A stretch of DNA of 64,000 nt, taken from positions 165,574,172-165,638,171 of the forward strand of contig NC_073305.1 in assembly GCF_027595985.1 (NCBI RefSeq). The letters are read 5' to 3'. The notes below the pieces were generated by a model, which worked only from the letters and a program-made list of their open reading frames with translations, ran no database searches and was not told the origin of the DNA. The number at the start of each line of letters is the position of its first letter. The first letter of the stretch is position 1. Position numbers and translations under genes: made by a program. Source of the stretch: Sorex araneus. Lineage: Eukaryota > Chordata > Mammalia > Eulipotyphla > Soricidae. Below, piece by piece: positions 1 to 55,575 of the stretch.

Positions 1-2315
1 AGCTTTTTGGATGGGGAAAAAGAGAAAGAAGTTACGGTATTGAAATATTTGATTTGCTGGGCCTGGGCTCCTTTCTCCTGGCTGTTTCCTCTCACTAAAC
101 ATTCAAAACGAGACTTTACTATGAGGATCAAATCTTACTCCATCCTTGGAAGTGTAGCCTCTGTCAACAGGAGGGAAGGAGACCCTCCTTAATTGTTATG
201 GTAAGTAGTTGGCTCTGAATTCAATGAATGTTGAAAACTCTTGGATTTGCAGTACTGTTGAATTTGGCTGGATACCCTGTGCTTGTAAGATTTGAAACCT
301 TTGAGAGTGCATAGGTTTTTAAACAGTGATATGCTTTTTTTTTTTTCTGAAAAAATTTTCCCCCTTGACTAGCATTTTGTTACTGCCCTCACTGTCGACT
401 TCAAATGTTATGCAGTTTACTCTTCTTGCAGCATATGGTGGCTGCCTCCAAGCACTTTCTGTGCCTTGGCCCACAGCCATGTGCTTACTGCACTGAAGAA
501 TGATTTCCTGGATAAGGGGTAGGGAATCTTGCGTTTATCCATTTTTCTATTTGAGTCCAACTTTTAAGGGGAGGGAAAGCTAGATTATTTCTTTCCCTTT
601 CTCTCCTCTTGATTCTTCTTTCCCTCCCACCCCTCCTTTCCTTCCTTCCCATTTCATTTCTGCAGTCTCCTTCTACCTGTGATAAAGACGTTCATGCTGT
701 TAATATTATTAGAGCTTCTTGACAGGCAATGGTAATATCATTCATAATAAGCATGTAGACAGCTCCAGTGGTTTCTAGCTTTGCCTTCTCCCGAATCCTC
801 CCCTGTTTTTCAAATCTTCATGATAGGGGCCCATTTGTCCTTTGCATTGTACTTCTGGCTGAAGAGAATTCCTCAACACAGAAAATGCGTTGGCTTGTAA
901 GCCTCATCATTAATACTGAGACCCTGTATGCATTCCTGCTCAGGGGAAATAATCGCCTTTACTAAGAAAGAATTGAGACACGGTTTCCTTGTGGCAAAAC
1001 AGGGTGTTGGGAGGAAGGAACAGATGATTTCAGGGACAGTGGCAACAGGGTGGGGGTGGGGGGTAGTAGAGGACTCTGGATAGGATGGTAGATATAGAGA
1101 GGGAACCAAGGTAAGAATTCTGTCTTAAAAATCCCTGTGGCCCAGAGGCAGGAGATTGGAGAATAGCTTCTTCTTAGCCTGAGGACTCCCAGCTTTTCCA
1201 TGGCCTGCTTCTCTTCCCCTTTGCTCCCTCCTTTAACAGTCCCTCCCTTCTAGGCAGCCAGGATGGGCTGTGCCACCACATGAGAACCAATGAACTGTAT
1301 GGCAACAACTGATGGACATAGGAGAAGCAGCTGGAAGTGACAACAATTTGCAATCGTGACCTCCCTCCCCATTCCCCTCTCCTCCTCTCCCCCAACACAC
1401 ACACTGCTCTGTTGAGGGCAGTTTGTGCCCATCTTTGTGTCTAGATTCTCTGTGTAGACTTTGCAATCTAACTCACAGGCTCTTCTGCTATTTGATCGGT
1501 TAGTCTATTGATCTACCACTGCACTACTTATTTTTGCCCAATGCTAAGTGGCTTAAATACTTCTGATCTGGCACTGAGCCTACGCAGTCTCAAGTGTGAA
1601 TTAGATTAGAGGATCCTGAGCATCTAAATACTTTGATATCAGAAACCCAAAAGGTCTGGAGAAGCAAAATGCACCAGCCCCAAACAGGCTGCTCTGCCTT
1701 GTATGATGCGTTGGGTGGAAATCAATTAGGACCTCGAAGATTCAGGGAGGCATTTCTTTACCTCTCTTTTGATAACGGAAAAATTTTTGATCAAGATGTG
1801 TGTAGCAGGAAGAGTTTTCAGTAGAGCTAACTACAAAGAATAGGAGCTCAGTATCCTAGACTAGAGGGACAGTAACAAGGCCTGTTTGTTCTAAGTCTTC
1901 TCTGTACCCCTTTGTCTCTGTGTGTATGACAAATATTTGCTATGCAAACATTTGCTTTCCCATCATTCTTTAAATTTTCTCCTTCCCTTTCGTAGTTTCA
2001 GAACTCTGGAACCTTCTCCTTATCTCCGGAGGGCCCCAAAGCCTTATTTGCTTGACTCTTAAGGAGCCTCATATCTTTCTAGGCTCCCAGACCAGTATAA
2101 TTCAATGTATTTTCACTCTGTATTTTGACATTTAATTACTCTACTATCCAGAAGAACTTAAAAGAAAAAAATGTTTCTTCCCTTCAAATAGGCAAAATAA
2201 TGGTGAATTAATATGTTCATGCATGTATATAAAATCACATGTGTACAAACATATAAATATATTGTTATATATAAAGTTACCTGTCCACACACATGTACTT
2301 ATCTGTACAGTAGTT

Positions 2316-2321
2316 TTTATT
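2316..2321 (-). terminator. TXLNB: Candidate poly(A) signal AATAAA for TXLNB
   Basis: The plus strand reads TTTATT, which is AATAAA on the gene strand, 760 bp after the stop codon. It is one candidate only; the true 3' end may be further on. Confidence 0.3.
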
Positions 2322-2332
2322 TATCTGTGTGT

Positions 2333-2640
2333 GTATGGGGGGGTACATTCCAAGACCTCCAGAGGATCCCTAAAACTATAGATTATATTGAATCCTTTCT
2401 ATACTATAATTTTTCAATACATTTTTTATGATAAAGTTTTAATTTATAAGTTGGGCACAGCAAGAGATTTATAGTGAATAAGGAATTATAACAATATACT
2501 ATGATCAAGGTAAAATGGATATGATCTTTCAAATATATTGTGTGTGTTATTTTCAGAATGTGGTTGTAAAGAGTTAACGAAAAGTGCAGAAAACTAAGCC
2601 ATTGATGAGCCAATATGCACACAGCCATGCATATGCATGT
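2333..2640. mobile_element. Ancient interspersed repeat (possible Tigger-type DNA transposon remnant)
   Basis: The sequence around CATTCCAAGACCTCCAG, then ATGATAAAGTTTTAATTTA, then TTGGGCACAGCAAGAGATT and TATAACAATATAC resembles an old repeat common in many mammals. The class is recalled from memory and uncertain. If real, it lies within or next to the TXLNB 3' UTR. Confidence 0.35.
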
Positions 2641-3082
2641 ATTGCTTGTGCATATAGAGTTTGAATGGAGCCTGGATATCTATTACTTATTCTATAACTT
2701 ATTTAAACTACACATAAAAATAAATAAATCAGCACATTCGCAGTACTGATATATTAACTGGACATCTTCAAACACCTTATCTTTCTGTTCCTTAAGAAAA
2801 TTAATTAGGTACTGTCTTAATGGCAAGTTAATATAAATTTGCTATTTGTGTTTTGTTGCCGCTTGAAAAAAATGACGTTATCAACCAGTGTTAAGTAGAA
2901 AAGCGCCAAACCGGTTATAAATGGAGAACAAAGAGCACAGGCTGAATGTGCTCTGCATAACATTCAAAAAACGTTGTGAGACCCTAATTCTCTTGGATTA
3001 AACAAGTCTAGCTCTAAACACCTCTTCAGAAGACAATTTGTTAATTCCGACCAAGCAGAGCCAGGAAGCACAGCCGTGGCGT

Positions 3083-47039
<43,957 letters not shown>

Positions 47040-47582
47040 TCAAGCACAACCAGGTTTGACATGATTAACTCAGCGATTGTAAATGCCAGGGATATTCCTC
47101 GACGGGCCCAAATCATGAGAGTTTCTGACAGAGAATGAAAATCGTTTCACAAGGCATTGCTTCTGCAATTGGTAGGTTGGCGGGGTGAGAGGCATTTTTC
47201 CAAACTGAGTTACAAAGTTCACATATTTTTGGTTTCAGTCTACAATTTGTAGCAGTCTTAGTCTGTCCTAGTTTTGACATTAACAAATAACTCAAGATAT
47301 TTTTTTTTTGAGGCCATAATTTTCATCTTTCTTAGAAAGCTGAATTTGGGTCACTGTTTTACAGAACTCCATATAGAAACAATCTTTGCAAGTGCATGGA
47401 CGTATGCACTGAAAAGGTTTAAATTAACAACGGTATTTAAAAAAAAATATTGAATATGAGAAAAATACAAAGCTATTGAGCTTGCTAAAATCACTCATAA
47501 CTTATTAAAAAATCAACTTTTTTGGTTACTAGGAGTGTGATTATGTTTATAAATTATTATATTGGATACAGAAGGCAGTTTC

Positions 47583-47743
47583 TTTTTTTTTTTCTTTTTG
47601 GATCACACCTGGCGATGCACAGGGGTTATTCCCGGCTCTGCACTCAGGAATTACTCCTGGCGGTGCTCAGGGGACCATATGGGATGCTGGGAATCTAACC
47701 CGGGTCGGCCGCATGCAAGGCAAATGCCCTATCGCTCTAGCCC
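47583..47743 (-). mobile_element. SOR-type SINE, young
   Basis: Near-consensus reverse copy. CAGAAGGCAGTTTCT before and CAGAAGGCGGTTTCT after form a 15-bp duplication. Confidence 0.95.
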
Positions 47744-47902
47744 CCAGAAGGCGGTTTCTGGCTTGTCTGGTATTTTGTTTTCCCCAGAGAAGTAACATAT
47801 AATTACCAATCTGCAAAGCATTTTTTTCCTGAGGTTCAAACTAGCATCACTTCAGGAACAAGACAGAGGATGAGGGAAGGTATAAATGAACAAATAAGAA
47901 GT

Positions 47903-48042
47903 TAGAAAGATAGGACAGTGGTTAAGGCACTGCCTTACATAGCACCAACCAGGGTTCAATTCCTAGCACCCCATATGGTTCCCACAGCCACCAGTGACCC
48001 CTGAGTGCAGAACCAAGAGTAAGCCCCGAGCACAAGTGCCCT
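47903..48042 (+). mobile_element. SOR-type SINE, old, interrupted (part 1)
   Basis: Head and middle of a forward copy (AGGGTTCAATTCCTAGCACC). The tail continues after the L1 fragment, at 48255-48315. Confidence 0.85.
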
Positions 48043-48254
48043 GCCAAAGAGGCGGGGCAGGGTGGGGATGGAGGATGGGATGGGGGTTGTGGGAGGACTC
48101 CTGGGATCATTGGTGGTGGAGAATGGGCACTGGTGGAGGGATGGGTATTCAATCATTGCATGACTGAAATGCAAACACGAAATTTTGTAAGTATGTAACT
48201 GTACCTCACAGTGATTCACTAATAAAAATAAATAAATATATGTATATAAAAAAA
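48043..48254 (+). mobile_element. L1 3'-end fragment nested in a SINE
   Basis: GGATCATTGGTGGTGGAGAA, CACTGGTGGAGGGATGGG, GTGATTCACTAATAAAAATA, then poly(A). AAGAGTAAGCCCCGAGCACA before and AAGAGTAATCCCTGAGCACA after show the target duplication within the SINE. Confidence 0.85.
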
Positions 48255-48315
48255 AAGAGTAATCCCTGAGCACAGCCAGTTGTGGCCTCCAAAGCATAAA
48301 TAAATAAATATTTGA
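48255..48315 (+). mobile_element. SOR-type SINE, old, interrupted (part 2)
   Basis: GAGTAATCCCTGAGCACAGC, CAGTTGTGGCCTCCAAAGC and A-rich tail; continuation of 47903-48042. Confidence 0.85.
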
Positions 48316-49706
48316 AAAAACTTAACAACCGAACTGTATGAACTGTATGGCAATAATATGCTCATAACCATAATCCTGAAATTCCTATAATCCTTTGTGT
48401 TCTGATTTTTTAAAATGGCCTTGATTAAAAAAAAAAACAAAGCATAACAGAATTCAGCTTTCTTTTAGCAGTCAAGAAACTCCAGGATAAGTTTCTATTT
48501 GAAAAAAAAGAGGCACATTTAAAGAGCAGGGAAGGAATGCATTAGATAATAACCGGATATCATATGGGCTCTCAGGAAAAAGGGACTGAGGGGATGAGCT
48601 ACGTCAAGGATTCCAGGAATGCTGGATATGGCTATTTTTAGATTCATCATAGACTTGTCCTAAGTCTTTATGGTGTATTTTATTTAGGAAGGCCATTTCA
48701 GGGCTTTGCCAACTAATTTGTTGCCTAGAAATATGCCAGGGTGAGGGATTCAAAATGTCTAGGATTTTGCGTGAAAGCAAAACTAAGACCACATGGCTTC
48801 ATTCTTGGCTGTCTATCCTCATCTTCCCCTTCCAGGAGCAATGGAAGTCCAACGTGTAAATGCCAGCAGGGGCACAACAGACCTCGCCACCCCCTTGTGG
48901 TCCTCCTCAGTACCCTTTAACTAGGGAAGAAGAACTTTGTTCTCTTGTCCATTTGAGTTCATTGGTTTCTAATCAGAGAATGCAGGGCACAGTTTCAATG
49001 TCCTCATCACTGGGATCTCTTTATCCTGACCTCCCCTCGTTGGGTGCACTCATCTATATATAGCTGATGTGCCCCCTGAACTTGGACAAAGACACATGGC
49101 ACCTGCTGTCCAGCCAGAGTTATTTTAAGATCTTCTAAAATGAGCCACGACATTTAGCTCTTCATCCTTGAAAACCGACAGAGTGAATGCTTCTTAGACA
49201 AAAATGAAAACCATAAGAATTTACTCCTTCAAGCCTCGGTGGGGTTTTTAAAGTGTTAGGAAGACCGCTAGGGATGAAATCAAGTCACACGTGAACCGAA
49301 CTTCAAAAGCAATGCATTTAAGACGTTTCACCAGGAGTTTTAGCATTGTTAGAATTTTGTTGGTACTTGAGTTATTCTTCAGTCATATGTGGCCCTAATC
49401 ACTGATTTTTTTTAAAGAAATAATAAGTCCAAGGCTCTCTAAACCCAGGTTCCACATTCTTCCTTTCAAGCAGAGTAACTGAATCATTGTAAACCACAGG
49501 CCCAATGCCGCAGAGAGCTCAAGACAGATCAACAAGGAGCAAAACAAGGTCAAAGAGCTCTGCTTCTAAATTGTCCTTTTCCATATTAATTTTACAGCAA
49601 AAAAATGATTTTTAAGTTCTATCTTCTGGAAACTATTCCTTGCTTGTTGTTTTTTCCTCTTCTGAAAAGAGAATTTTTTTTTCTGTTGAACTGGCAGCTC
49701 CAATGG

Positions 49707-49707
<1 letters not shown>

Positions 49708-49802
<95 letters not shown>
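49708..49802 (+). repeat. (CT)n(CA)n compound microsatellite
   Basis: About 21 CT units followed by about 26 CA units, 150 bp into the presumed first intron. Confidence 0.98.
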
Positions 49803-49804
<2 letters not shown>

Positions 49805-49958
49805 CTTCCTGAGCCACTCATTTTAAATACAAATACCACAACGGAAAAAAAAGGAGTTCTTCCACAACCCTGGCAATCTCAAAGCTGCAAAGTTCAAAGA
49901 CCACAAACCACACCCCACAACTCCTCACAGAACTTGGGAGAGTGTTTGTCACACTTAC

Positions 49959-50095
49959 CAGAAGGCAAGGCGCTAAGCAGAAAGGAGAGGAAAGAGGCAG
50001 AGGAGGGTAAAAAGCTAGCCAGAGCAGCAGCCACGGCAGGAGACCAACAGGAGGCTGTGTTCTTGCAAGGGAGAAAGAAATCACACACACACACA

Positions 50096-50131
<36 letters not shown>

Positions 50132-50250
50132 GATGCACACCCCCCTGCCACCCGCACCCAGGCAGGGGCAGAGGAGGGAGGTATGGGAAGGGAACAGGAG
50201 GTGAATGACACAAGTAGGGAGAGATACACCCTAGCGTCAGGGGCCGGCTC
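49959..50250 (-). other. TXLNB: Probable non-coding first exon of TXLNB (5' limit unknown)
   Basis: A consensus donor CCTTCTG|GTAAGTGTG lies at 49959/49958 on the minus strand, about 2.9 kb upstream of the coding exon and with no competing good donor noticed nearby. The exon would include the minus-strand sequence running through a CT/CA microsatellite (50082-50135). The start given is only a guess. An E-box CAGCTG and a GATAAG motif lie just upstream (50260-50310) and an inverted CCAAT (ATTGG) near 50386. This fits a muscle-expressed gene but proves nothing. Confidence 0.4.
50082..50135 (+). repeat. (CA)n(CT)n(CA)n microsatellite
   Basis: Three short blocks in a row within the presumed TXLNB 5' UTR exon. 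Confidence 0.97.
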
Positions 50251-50254
50251 CTGG

Positions 50255-50450
50255 GCCAAAGTCAAACAGGGCAGCAGCAGCTGCTTCATCTTATCAGGCC
50301 CTGCAGGGCTTTGCCCTTTGAAACATTCAAACTGCAGCCCCTGGGCTGGCGCAGCTTCTCACTATTGTTGTTCTTTGGGGCAGCGACCAATTTTTTCTTA
50401 TTTCTTGGTGTCTTGCCAGGGTGGTTTATGATTCATCTTCTCCCTCCTCC
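50255..50450 (-). promoter_or_regulatory. TXLNB: Candidate TXLNB promoter region
   Basis: Minus-strand sequence upstream of the presumed first exon. It contains an ATTGG box (near 50386), an A/T-rich stretch AAATAAGAAAAAATT, a GC-richer patch with CAGCTG, and CTGATAAGATG. There is no clear TATA box at the right distance and no large CpG island. The assignment depends wholly on the first-exon call. Confidence 0.25.
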
Positions 50451-50924
50451 CCGCCCCCTTTCTTAGACTAGCCCAATTAGTGTCAGGTTTCTCCGAGGGA
50501 AAGGAGAAACAACGGCCTGGCAAAAAGAAGGTGGTGGAAGTACTTTCATTCCGAAGCCCTCCTCCGGTCTGTTCCTAGCATTTGCAATCCCACTGTAGAT
50601 GCCTCTTTTGGCGCTGGGCTTAGTGAAGTCACGTCCCTGGGCTTACTCAGATAAACACGTTCACAGCTCCAGCCAGCCTAGGGGAAGGCTCCCTGCTTCT
50701 CTCACTTCGTACTTTGCAGATGTTTCCACCCCTCTCCCTAATCCTCTCTGAGAAGGAACCTCTTCCTCACCCACCATACGACTCTCTCGCTGAACCACCA
50801 GTCATTCCCCTCTTCTTTCCGTTTCTGAAGAACATGTCTGCACGCTTTTCCAAAGCAGACTCGTCCGTGAGAATGTCTGCTCTTGAGATGGGCCGGGCAT
50901 TAGTTATAACACCTGAACGTCCCA

Positions 50925-51480
50925 CCAGCACAGGTGGAATGGTACCGGATCCTAATCCCAGAAAATAAAGCATCTTGTGCTTTCCATGGTAGAAGGGACT
51001 TTGCAGAAGTGATATAATCCAGGACCTTGATGCCAGAAGCTACAGAGCATTTTCTGCTTGGGTCCTATAGATGCTTCATAAATAAAACGGGAAGCTTACG
51101 TTTGAGTCATAGGAGGAAATCTGATAAACCACATTCATTTTTGAATGATGTAAGGTCCCGGGTCAAGGAATGTGATGCTAGGGATGGATGTCTCTCGATC
51201 CTCCCGAAGAAGTGTACTCCTGCTGCCTTCTGGACTCGTTGGCTTTTTTGTTCTGATTTGGAGACCGTATCCCATGGAGCTCGGGGTGCTCATGTGGGGG
51301 ACTCAAAGCCTGAACTCCCACATGCAAAGCCCCCACACCAGTCCTTGGACTAACTTTCCAGCACGTGACGCCTTTCTTTTGGCCCAGTGAAACTCATTTT
51401 GGATTTCTGAGCTTCAGAACTGCAATGTTATAAATTTGTATTGTTTTTAGGCCACTGATTGGTGTCATATGTGGTAGTAA
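50925..51480 (+). mobile_element. Ancient LTR-like repeat, broken
   Basis: CCTAATCCCAGAAAATAAAG, GTAGAAGGGACTTTGCAGAA, then after an interruption GATTTCTGAGCTTCAGAACTG, GTTATAAATTTGTATTG, TTTAGGCCACTGA. The order resembles an old mammalian MaLR-type LTR from memory; the 51240-51350 part looks like an embedded decayed SINE. Confidence 0.4.
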
Positions 51481-51916
51481 GAAGGGGAAGCTAAAATATC
51501 CCTCTCTCAAACTCTTTGCCATGCCTTTCTCTGAATTCGGGGAGATGTCCATTAAAGGTACACCGTGTGCCTAATAAGTAGAACTCAGGGTAAATATGTT
51601 CAGTGACAGAGGCAATGGCTTACTAGACCCACTAATAGCAAAGTTGGTGGATTAAAATGTGCAAAGAAAGAAAGAGCTTGATGAGGACCCTAGTGGTGGT
51701 ATTCCATAAGGGGTTACTGAAACCTACTGAACTAGTGCTCTTGGTCATAAAGAGTAGGAAGGCAGTTCTTTCTGAATTTAAGCAATGTGGATTCTTTCAG
51801 CAGAGTAAGTTAATGTGGAAATTAAAAAAACAACAACTTACCATGATTGAATTCAACCATATTTGTACAAAAAAATCATAAGCATCACAAACCATTTCTG
51901 ATCCTTATGATTATCC

Positions 51917-53154
51917 TGGTCAATTTCTTTGTGGAACTGTCCACCGGGAGACTCCCATGTCCAGCGTTTAGATTCGGCCTTCTGGAACTGTGAGTTACCG
52001 TGGATGGTCTTGGTCAACATGATGAATTCAGACAGTCTCTCACCCTAATCATTCCATTCTAGGCCATGGGTCCCAATGTGGAGTTCTTCGGGCAACTTTC
52101 TTGGACCTCTCTTGGCATTAAATCACCAGCAATGATCTTGTAGAAGGTGTGGTCTTCTTTATAGAACTTCTCCAGTTCTATGTAGAACCTCTCAATTTCT
52201 TCTTCATCGTAGTTGGATGTTGGTGCGTAGATGACGAAGATAGAAACTGCAGGCAGTGAGCCACATCTATTCAAGCGTAATCGTCTGATTCGGGTTATTA
52301 GGCATTCAAATAAATCAATGCTCATGGCCAAGTTTGTGTTGACAAGGACACTGACACCCCCGACGCCTCTGTTGTCGCATGTTCTGAGGAACAATTCTCC
52401 AGTGTCAAAAATGGCGTGATGTGATTGATGTCTTCTTGTTTTGGTCAGACCAATGATGTCGTACTGGATCTTCTGCACTTGCACCATCAGGTCCTCAATG
52501 GATGCTTCTGATGCCAGCATACGTGCCTTGAAAGTACAATCAATTTAGCCTTTCTTCGTTTTGGCAGTCTAGTTCGTCCCTGAGATTTTTTTCAGCCTCT
52601 CCTTGCTCATCTTTCTTAATGCTGCTGTATTGGGGGCTCTTTCCATGTCAGGTGAATGAGGCCGATTGTTGTTACTGTTGTTGGCATATCAAATACGCCA
52701 TGGGTAGCTTGCTAGGCTCTGCCTTGTGGGCAGGATACTCTCGATAGCTTGCCGGGCTCTCCAAGAGGAATGGAGGCTTTTAAGGTGGCCTCTAATTGCC
52801 CTTAGAGGTGTTACCATGGTGAACACCATATTTGAACCTCATCAAATATGGTGCGGGAGTAATGGGTATTAAATGTTTTATGGTGTGTTGCATGGCTGCT
52901 TTGCAGCCGCACAGTCCGGAGAGCTGCCTGGAGCATGGCGATGGCTGAGTAGTGGATGTAGTGGGGTATTTATCTGGCTTGGGTAGGGTGGAGCGTCTGG
53001 GCTTAACCTCCTCCCTAAAATGCCAGAGATTGGAGGAGGCAGACAGAGGATCTTGTTTCCGGGTTTCGTTGAACCTAGAGTTCAAGGTTGTTGAACATAG
53101 AGTTCAAGGTCGAAAAATTCTGCTTACCTGGTTTGGTGGGGCTTCACTTGTGCG
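51917..53154 (-). mobile_element. RTE-clade LINE, inverted 5' segment (5' UTR and endonuclease)
   Basis: Read on the minus strand. 53154-52560 is the LINE 5' UTR; 52520-52059 is an open frame starting MLASEASIEDLMVQVQKIQY with endonuclease (APE-type) motifs GLTKTRR, NTNLAMSIDLFE and IYAPTSNYDEEEIERFY. A frameshift at the IIAGD block moves the reading frame; the same domain continues to about 51917 in another frame (GTHGLEWN, then WTWESPGGQFHKEID). The match breaks off at TGACCA, which is exactly where the forward segment resumes. Confidence 0.92.
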
Positions 53155-55375
53155 TGACCACATCATATTCAATTGAAGGTTTTGCCTGACCGATGTTGCT
53201 GTTGCCCCAAAATTCCAAATGGGATCGAACCACTGTCTCCTTCATGCAAAATTCTACTTCATAGAGCAGGGAGAAAGGTCTGCAAAATTTAAGTCTAAGA
53301 AGGCAACTCCCAGAATGACCACTAACTGGGAACTCTTTAGCACTATTGTAGCAATGTGGGAAGATGCTGTCCTTGACAACATCGACGAGGAATATGATCG
53401 ACTGATTCAACACCTCCATGACTGTGCAAAGAATGCTGAGAGTGAGAAAGCCACAAACAGACGCCTGTCTTCAGAAACTCTCGAGCTCATTCATCAATGT
53501 GTTTGGCGCGAGCCACAGGCAACCACAAGCTAAAGTCCTAGTTCACAAAGCTGTGCAGAGATGCGATAAAGGAAGACCTCAAAGAGAGAAGAGCAGCAGT
53601 GTTGGCCAGTGCAGCAGAAGCCGGGAAAAGTATTCGCAACGCTCGCTTGTCCTTTGCCAACTACAAGACCAAGATGACTGCCCTCCGACGTCCCGATGGA
53701 TCTATCACATCTTCCAGAAAGGCAATGAAGAGCATTATTCACTTCTACTCATCTCTTTAATATCCATGTCCACCTGCCCACATACCAAATTCCGCAGGAT
53801 GGATATGTCATTCCCAATGTCCTCCCTTCCAAAATCTGACATGCCATTTCATTGGTAAAGATTCGTACAGCATCTGGTCCAGACAAGGTCAGACCTGAAC
53901 ACCTGAAGAATCTGCCACCAGTACTCGTCAATACACTGGCTAGACTCTTTACATGCTACCTGTCTGAATGCAAGGTTCTGTCCCAGTGGAAAACCAGTAG
54001 GACCATTCTGTTGTACAAGAAGGGAGACATCCACAACATTGGCGACTATCACCCAATCTGCCTGCTGTCTGTCATCTACAAATTGTTCACTTGTGTCATC
54101 CTGAATAGAATAGGCAGAACACCAGATGAAGGACAATCGTGCGAGCAAGCCGGGTTCCGAAGGGGATTCATCACGAGAGACCATATCCACACAGTGATGA
54201 AACTCACTGAACTTTCGCGAGAGTTCAAGATGCCTCTCTGTCTGACTTGCATCGACTTAAAGAAGGCATTCTGTTGAGACTGAGGCGGTCATCGAAGCCC
54301 TAGCCAAGCAGGGTGTTCAAACTCAGTATATCAAAATCCTCCGTGAGCTGTATTGTGGATTCACCACCAGGATCTCACCATTCTACAAGGAAGTGATCAT
54401 TGATGTAAAGAGAGGGCTGCAGCAGGGTGATACCATTTCACCGAAACTCTTCAATGCCACCCTCGAGAACATCATGTGATGACTGGAATGGGAAGGAATG
54501 GGAGTGAAGATAGACGGTTGGCAATTACACCACCTCCGCTTCGCTGATGACATCGTTCTCATAATGCCAAACATTAGCGAAGCGGCACAAATGCTGGCGA
54601 CTTCGACCATGAGTGTGGAAAGGTCGGATTGCAGCTGAATCTCAACAAGACAATGCTCATGAAAAACGAACTAGTCCCTGAGGCTCCATTTCCTCTCAAT
54701 GGAACGAATATCTCCGAATGCAGCAGCTATGTGTATCTGGGTTAAGAAATCAATATGAAGAACGACTTGGCACCGGAACTGCAAAGGAGGAAGAGAGCAG
54801 CGTGGAATGCCTTCAATAGCGTCGAAGAAGTGGTTAAGAGAATGAAGAATCTCTGACTCCGGGCACATCTTTTTGATTCCACCATTCTTCCTGCACTACC
54901 ATATGCCTCAGAGACCTGGGCCCTATGCAAGCAGGATGAGAACACTATTCAAGTATCCCAAAGAGGAATCGAAAGAGCTCTGCTAGGAGTATCACGTCTC
55001 ACTCAAGTGAGAGAAGGAATCCAGAGTTCTGACCTCTGTCAACGGTCAAGAATCAGGGACGCTGTCGTGTTTGCCAAGGCATCAAAAATCAGATGGGCCG
55101 GTCATGTAATGCGATTCAGAGACAACCGCTGGACTAGAGCTGTTACAGACTGGATTCCATGGGATGTCAGAAGACCGCGGGGCCACCCACCAACTAGATG
55201 GTCAGATTTCTTCATCAAATCCCTGAATGAACGATTTGAGGCTCTTCCTGTTCCTGGATAGAGCAGTTATCATTGGGCTGCACTAGCTCGTGACAGGGAC
55301 AAATGGCGATGTTGCTGGCACCCGTTTGAGCAAATTGAAGATCAACGGGATGACAAGTGATACAAGTGATGATTA
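53155..55375 (+). mobile_element. RTE-clade LINE, forward 3' segment (end of endonuclease, reverse transcriptase, 3' end)
   Basis: Starts TGACCACATCATATTC (DHIIFN of the endonuclease), then WEDAVLDNIDEEYDRLIQHL (53340 region). The reverse transcriptase core follows: GPDKVRPEHLKNLPPVLVNT, QWKTSRTILLYKKGDIHNIG, EQAGFRRGF, DLKKAF (53852-54277), QQGDTISPKLFNATLENIM (to 54478) and an intact FADD at 54540-54551. The C-terminal part is RWAGHVMRF and PPTRWSDFFIKSLNERFE (to 55261). Several frameshifts and stops (after KKAF and after ENIM, among others) make it inactive. It ends in GATGACAAGTGATACAAGTG. RTE elements move themselves and, by shared 3' ends, short partners. Confidence 0.94.
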
Positions 55376-55399
55376 TTGTAGGATACAAATTAGTAACTA

Positions 55400-55575
55400 T
55401 CTTTTTTTCTTTGTTTTTTTTTTCTTTTTGGGTAGCACAGGGGTTACTCCTGGCTCATGAACTCAGGAATTACTCCTGATGGTGCTTTGGGAACCATATG
55501 GGATGCTGGGAATTGAACCTGGGTCAGCCGCGTGCAAGGCAAACACCCTCCCCGCTGTGCAATTGCTCCAGCCCA
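55400..55575 (-). mobile_element. SOR-type SINE, fairly young
   Basis: Reverse copy with a short deletion after TTTTTGGGTAGCACAGGGG. TAACTATCTT before and GAACTATCTT after are the target duplication. Confidence 0.92.

Larger units (their letters stand above)
1..3082. other. TXLNB 3' UTR and downstream DNA
   Basis: No convincing open frame is visible; the short frames here show no family features. The part near 3082 must be TXLNB 3' UTR, but its end is not certain. The only minus-strand AATAAA I found is at 2321-2316, with ATTAAA variants near 2440 and 2133. Pyrimidine-rich unique sequence occupies 550-660. No young SINE is present, which makes this the cleanest stretch of the gene region. 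Confidence 0.5.

Noticed and set aside
1..2300. Exons or 3' UTR of a neighbouring gene
   Set aside because: HECA is next to TXLNB in human as I recall, but no coding match is visible and the distance in human is large; nothing supports it here.
49640..50431. 263-codon plus-strand frame
   Set aside because: Driven by the CT and CA microsatellites (SLSLSL and HTHTHT runs); no conserved segment.
51657..51881. 74-codon frame left of the RTE element
   Set aside because: Unique AT-rich flank of the insertion without conserved features.
53155..55375. Active reverse transcriptase gene
   Set aside because: Several frameshifts and stop codons and the 5' inversion rule out a functional element, despite the intact FADD box.
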